A stretch of 8,183 nucleotides of DNA, from assembly GCA_002424645.1 (NCBI GenBank), contig DIKU01000116.1, positions 60,326 through 68,508 on the forward strand, read 5' to 3'. A program made the position numbers and the translations under genes. The notes beneath the pieces are model-generated. The model was given only the letters and a program-made list of their open reading frames with translations. It was not told the DNA's origin and searched no databases. Positions 7,610 to 8,183 of this stretch are shown here, piece after piece. Positions within the stretch are counted from its first letter, which is position 1; each line of letters starts with the position of its first letter. The stretch comes from Pelobacter sp. UBA5610 (GTDB lineage: Bacteria; Desulfobacterota; Desulfuromonadia; Desulfuromonadales; Syntrophotaleaceae).

Positions 7610-7711
7610 ATGATTTACCACAGGGATCCACTGCCGCTTATGGCAGAGGCGGCACGAGCGATGGGCACCGCGGCCAACAACCGCCGGGAAGCTCGTTGTC
7701 TTGCTGTCTGA
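7610..7711 (+). CDS. Possible 33-residue leader peptide or small protein
   Basis: ATG 7610 to TGA 7709-7711 is open, and AGGGGG (7597-7602) sits 7 nt upstream, as good a ribosome site as any in the window. In-frame ATGs also occur at 7640 and 7661. The peptide starts MIYHRDPLPL and continues with an alanine-rich (8 of 33) and arginine-rich (5) helical-looking stretch ending ARCLAV. It has no signal peptide, membrane segment or known motif. It lies between a promoter-like element and an intrinsic terminator, ahead of an aminotransferase, which is the usual position of an attenuation leader peptide. There is no run of one amino acid of the classical kind, though alanine codons are frequent. The function is unknown, and it may not be translated in the cell. 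Confidence 0.45.
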   Translation: MIYHRDPLPLMAEAARAMGTAANNRREARCLAV

Positions 7712-7744
7712 AATCCCGTAAAAGTAGGGACACCGCGCAGTAAG

Positions 7745-7777
7745 GTCATGGGCTCAGGAAGCTCATGGCTTTTTTTT
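7745..7777 (+). terminator. Strong intrinsic (Rho-independent) terminator
   Basis: GTCATGGGCT (7745-7754) pairs with AGCTCATGGC (7760-7769) as a 10-bp stem including two G-U pairs, with a five-base loop CAGGA. Eight T residues follow directly (7770-7777). It lies upstream of the aminotransferase, not after a long gene. It therefore either ends the short transcript or acts as a conditional terminator. Confidence 0.9.
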
Positions 7778-7833
7778 ATTTGGTTTTATTTCTTTTCAAG
7801 TAACCGAGGGATGGTTAGGGGGCAAGGTAATTC

Positions 7834-8183
7834 ATGAGAAACGATATCGTACATATAGGCGCAGGCGAGTTGACCTATGAGATTCGGGCGATCGTGGAGA
7901 TTGCCGAAACTCTCCAGCGCATGGGCATCAAGACCAATATGGAAAATATAGGTGACCCGGTAGCGAAGGGAGAAAAAATCCCTAAGTGGATGAAACAGCT
8001 GGTTGCCGAATTGGTCATGGAGGATTGCACCTACGGTTATTGTCCTACCAAGGGGGTGTTGGCGACCCGCCAGTTTCTGGCCGATCGGACCAATAAACGC
8101 GGCAAGGCGCAAATCACGGCGGATGATATTCTTTTTTTCAACGGCCTTGGCGACGCTATTCAGAAGGTATACGGTTTTCTGCG
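7834..8183 (+). CDS. PLP-dependent aminotransferase class I/II, N-terminal part (runs off window)
   Basis: Just over 116 codons are visible. The N-terminus GAGELTYEIRAIVEIAETLQ, then ENIGDPVAKGEKIP (37-50), YGYCPTKGVLATRQFLADR (67-85) and ILFFNGLGDAIQKVYGFL (99-116) fit the fold-type I aminotransferases related to the aspartate/alanine aminotransferase group. These proteins are cytoplasmic and move amino groups between an amino acid and a 2-oxo acid. The PLP lysine and the substrate-defining residues lie outside the window, so the substrate cannot be assigned. ATG 7834 has AAGG (7824-7827) 6 nt upstream and AGGGGG (7817-7822) 11 nt upstream. No good promoter is seen between the terminator and the start, so expression probably depends on read-through from 7555 or on a promoter I cannot recognise. 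Confidence 0.85.
   Translation, partial: MRNDIVHIGAGELTYEIRAIVEIAETLQRMGIKTNMENIGDPVAKGEKIPKWMKQLVAELVMEDCTYGYCPTKGVLATRQFLADRTNKRGKAQITADDILFFNGLGDAIQKVYGFL

Larger units (their letters stand above)
7590..7777 (+). ncRNA. Unidentified structured leader or small RNA ending in an intrinsic terminator
   Basis: From the predicted transcription start to the T-run this is about 188 nt with several stable pairings. A two-tier stem is formed by ACGAGC 7654-7659 with GCTCGT 7691-7696, enclosing CCGCGG 7668-7673 with 7681-7687 (one bulge, loop CCAACAA). A small stem TCCC 7714-7717 pairs with GGGA 7727-7730. Near 7631-7654 two pairings exclude each other: CTGCC/GGCAG and TGCCGC/GCGGCA. The terminator follows, 56 nt before the aminotransferase start. 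This is the layout of a cis-acting attenuator or riboswitch. A 33-codon ORF overlaps the structured part, so the stems may partly be chance in GC-rich coding sequence. I do not recognise a riboswitch class. A free-standing sRNA or small-protein gene is equally possible. Confidence 0.45.

Noticed and set aside
7655..7700. Resemblance to a fluoride (crcB) riboswitch: GATGG followed by AACCGCC.
   Set aside because: The required downstream GCTGATG...CTACTG-type segment and the matching pseudoknot are absent.
7723..7740. T-box-like string AGGGACACCGCG before a terminator.
   Set aside because: The consensus AGGGUGGNACCGCG needs the UGG part, which is missing. The downstream terminator stem does not include the CCGCG. 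No specifier-loop stem of the right size was found.
7811..7837. Eight-codon ORF overlapping the aminotransferase start (ATGA).
   Set aside because: Its only ribosome-site match directly abuts the ATG, which is too close, and ORFs this short are expected by chance.

Overview
The window looks like ordinary bacterial chromosome. It comes most likely from a Desulfuromonadales-type deltaproteobacterium (Geobacter/Pelobacter relatives). This placement rests on my recollection of gene order (gyrA, then a TPR protein, then gpsA) and on protein flavour; no search was run. There are no mobile elements, CRISPR arrays, tRNAs or rRNAs. Coding density is high, and moderate GC is spread evenly across the genes.

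Layout, left to right. Positions 1-1698 (+) hold the 3' two thirds of gyrA (DNA gyrase subunit A), with the complete C-terminal DNA-wrapping domain and an acidic tail. A membrane-anchored TPR protein follows (1628-2506, +); its most likely start lies inside the end of gyrA in another frame. Next are gpsA (2519-3520, +; glycerol-3-phosphate dehydrogenase, phospholipid precursor supply) and a short protein of the endonuclease/exonuclease/phosphatase fold (3545-4279, +) in which several usual active-site residues are replaced. Short gaps and same-strand order suggest that these four genes are one transcription unit. The gap 4280-4416 contains a perfect DnaA-box match, two degenerate ones in the same orientation, and a perfect 15-bp inverted repeat. 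It is followed by nth (4417-5067, +; endonuclease III, base excision repair).

The large gene on the minus strand (7473 back to 5074) is a class A penicillin-binding protein (PBP1A type), convergent with nth and only 6 bp away. Its upstream region is a divergent intergenic stretch (7474-7833). On the plus strand that stretch has a promoter-like pair of boxes, a strong Shine-Dalgarno, an unrecognised 33-codon ORF, several stable RNA stem-loops and a strong intrinsic terminator. It is followed by the start of a class I/II PLP-dependent aminotransferase (7834 to the window end).

The functions are mostly housekeeping: topology, phospholipid precursor, DNA repair and cell wall synthesis. The least explained part is the leader at 7555-7777. 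It could be an attenuator or riboswitch-like leader controlling the aminotransferase, or a free-standing small RNA or small-protein gene. I could not match it to a known riboswitch class by eye.
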